This document shows, in pieces, positions 62,807-64,000 of a stretch of DNA of 64,000 nucleotides. The notes beneath the pieces are model-generated. The model was given only the letters and a program-made list of their open reading frames with translations, ran no database searches and had not been told where the DNA came from. Each line of letters starts with the position of its first letter. Position 1 is the stretch's first letter. This stretch comes from Vibrio pectenicida (lineage in GTDB: Bacteria > Pseudomonadota > Gammaproteobacteria > Enterobacterales > Vibrionaceae), in contig AP024890.1 of the NCBI GenBank assembly GCA_024347015.1, positions 806,001 through 870,000 on the forward strand. Reading direction: 5' to 3'. The position numbers and the translations under genes were made by a program.

Positions 62807-63269
62807 CTCGATCATCCTATATAATGGGCTCTCACACTAAAAAGTTAATGTGATTAGTACTGTTTCAAGCAAGTTAGCCAGCAATATTACCTATCTAGGT
62901 TTATTTAACCAGCCAACTATTCTCAATAATGTGGTTCTCAATTATGTAGTGATAGAGCATATGTCATGAACATTTGCTCTTTCATTGAGTAAATGATGGG
63001 TTCATATTTATCTCTTCGAGGTAGAATGTCAATCGATAATTGACCCTCTTAGAGATGTTTTTACGCTATTCTTTTTCGCTACAAAATGAGGCGTACAAAT
63101 CAAACGTTTGCTATCGTCTGGCGGGGATTCAAACATGAATTGGTAGTGATGAGTAGGTGCTGAGAATTTGTCATGGCAGTGAGCAAATGTTGCATTATCT
63201 TGATAGGCTGACATATGCTACGTCTCTGAGCACATGTTTTGTGTATTTCCTTATAAAGGAGCCTATAAA
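62807..63269. other. Divergent promoter region between tal and a SorC-type regulator
   Basis: No gene is seen in these 463 bases. GTCAAT and ATTGAC (63028-63044) form a perfect inverted repeat around CGATA. An outer imperfect pair, TCTCTTCGAGG and CCTCTTAGAGA (63011-63055), surrounds it. This is a candidate operator for the adjacent regulator. Confidence 0.5.
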
Positions 63270-64000
63270 ATGAGTAAGCCACCCTATGATATGTCGGACG
63301 ATAGTGCGGATCTTCTGACTGAAATTTCTGTTGCATACTACCAAGATGGCGCGACCCAAGAAGAAATCTCAAAAAAGTTTGCTGTATCACGTGCAAAGGT
63401 TGGCCGAATGCTCAAGCAAGCACGTGATGAGGGCATTGTCGAGATCACAGTGAAATACCACCCAGTATTTAGTGCCAAAATTGAGCAAAGATTGGTTGAA
63501 CGATTTGGTGTTAACCGAGCTTTAGTAGCCCTTGATCAACCGAGTGAGCAGCAGCAACGTTTACAAGTAGCTGGTTTGGTCTCCAAGTTTATGGCAAGTT
63601 CGATTCAAAATGGCTCAGTTGTGACTGTGGGTCAGGGTAGGAATGTATCAGCAGTGGCTCATCATATTGGAGTAATCCCACAGAGGGACGTTAAGTTTGT
63701 CTGCGGGATTGGTGGCATTCACCCCAGAGGCGGAATGTTCAATGCAGATCATATCTGTCGCCAGTTCGCTAAAACCTATGGTGGAACGTCGGAGACGCTT
63801 TATGCGCCTGCCTATGCAGAGGACCCTGAACAAAAGCATGCTTTCATGCAAAATGCCACGGTAAAGCAGACGCTAGATCTTGCACGTAAAGCCGATGTGG
63901 CTTTGGTCGGCATCGGCGATATGAGTGAAAACAGCTACATGGTCGATTTAGGTTGGTTTACCGCCGATGAAGTGGTGCAGTCAAGAATGAAACAAGGCGT
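63270..64000 (+). CDS. SorC/DeoR-type sugar-binding transcriptional regulator (3' end outside the window)
   Basis: The first 243 residues are visible. AAAGGAG lies nine bases before the ATG. An N-terminal helix-turn-helix (VAYYQDGATQEEISKKFAVSR, then VGRMLKQARDEGIV) is followed by the SorC effector-binding domain (SVVTVGQGRNVSAVAHHIG, VCGIGGIHPRGG, ADVALVGIGDM). Members bind phosphorylated sugars and control nearby sugar genes. Its divergence from tal-tkt suggests it regulates pentose metabolism. The window ends before the stop codon. Confidence 0.9.
   Translation, partial: MSKPPYDMSDDSADLLTEISVAYYQDGATQEEISKKFAVSRAKVGRMLKQARDEGIVEITVKYHPVFSAKIEQRLVERFGVNRALVALDQPSEQQQRLQVAGLVSKFMASSIQNGSVVTVGQGRNVSAVAHHIGVIPQRDVKFVCGIGGIHPRGGMFNADHICRQFAKTYGGTSETLYAPAYAEDPEQKHAFMQNATVKQTLDLARKADVALVGIGDMSENSYMVDLGWFTADEVVQSRMKQG

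Overview
The window looks like part of the smaller chromosome of a Vibrio-like gammaproteobacterium. This is an inference from gene content and neighbourhood: sbcD-sbcC lie next to a cqsS/cqsA (CAI-1 quorum-sensing) pair and a ClcA channel, thioredoxin 2 lies next to an accessory FabH, and tal-tkt is divergent from a SorC-type regulator. As I recall, these groupings resemble chromosome II of Vibrio cholerae. I see no insertion sequence, integrase, CRISPR array or rRNA.

Layout. 0-3.7 kb: the 3' part of a very large unrecognised protein that starts inside near-identical 99-bp tandem repeats. 3.9-6.0 kb: a periplasmic solute-binding protein, a LysR gene remnant and a second accD. 6.4-9.4 kb: an AT-rich, tightly packed cassette of secreted proteins (pilin-like protein, two small single-domain chaperone-like proteins, a probable two-domain adhesin, an OmpA-family protein) with no usher gene. 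9.5-11.8 kb: a small DUF6482-like protein, an AraC regulator and an EamA transporter.

11.7-32.7 kb is a branched-chain amino acid catabolism block. On the minus strand are liuR-liuA-liuB-liuC-liuE (leucine). On the plus strand is the divergent ivd operon of seven genes (valine/isoleucine). ETF-ubiquinone oxidoreductase, etfB-etfA and the bkd E1alpha-E1beta-E2 operon follow. LiuR-like palindromes lie between liuR and ivdA, and between etfD and etfB, so one regulator probably ties acyl-CoA dehydrogenation to the electron-transfer chain that receives its electrons. The biotin-carrying subunit of methylcrotonyl-CoA carboxylase (liuD) is missing from its expected place between liuC and liuE, and no E3 gene is present. 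A membrane diguanylate cyclase sits inside the block.

33-45 kb: a large chemoreceptor, tRNA-Leu(UAA) and tRNA-Cys(GCA), a cytochrome P450, an MFS transporter, trxC, an accessory fabH and sbcDC. 45-52 kb is strikingly AT-rich. It holds a GT2/CDP-glycerol-type glycosyltransferase fusion, a GT25 glycosyltransferase and the CAI-1 quorum-sensing locus. The CqsS hybrid kinase is split into a kinase ORF and a receiver ORF by a -1 frame change that falls on an A_AAA_AAC heptamer. The cqsS-cqsA block is bracketed by a 97-bp direct repeat derived from the 3' end of the neighbouring TDT transporter gene. 52-64 kb is ordinary: TDT transporter, ClcA, CobW-type GTPase, YlqF/RbgA GTPase, a PAS chemoreceptor, adenosine deaminase, transketolase, transaldolase and the start of a SorC regulator cut by the window edge.

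The observations most worth following are the cqsS frameshift at a textbook slippery site together with its flanking repeats, the usher-less pilus-like cassette, and the liu operon lacking liuD.
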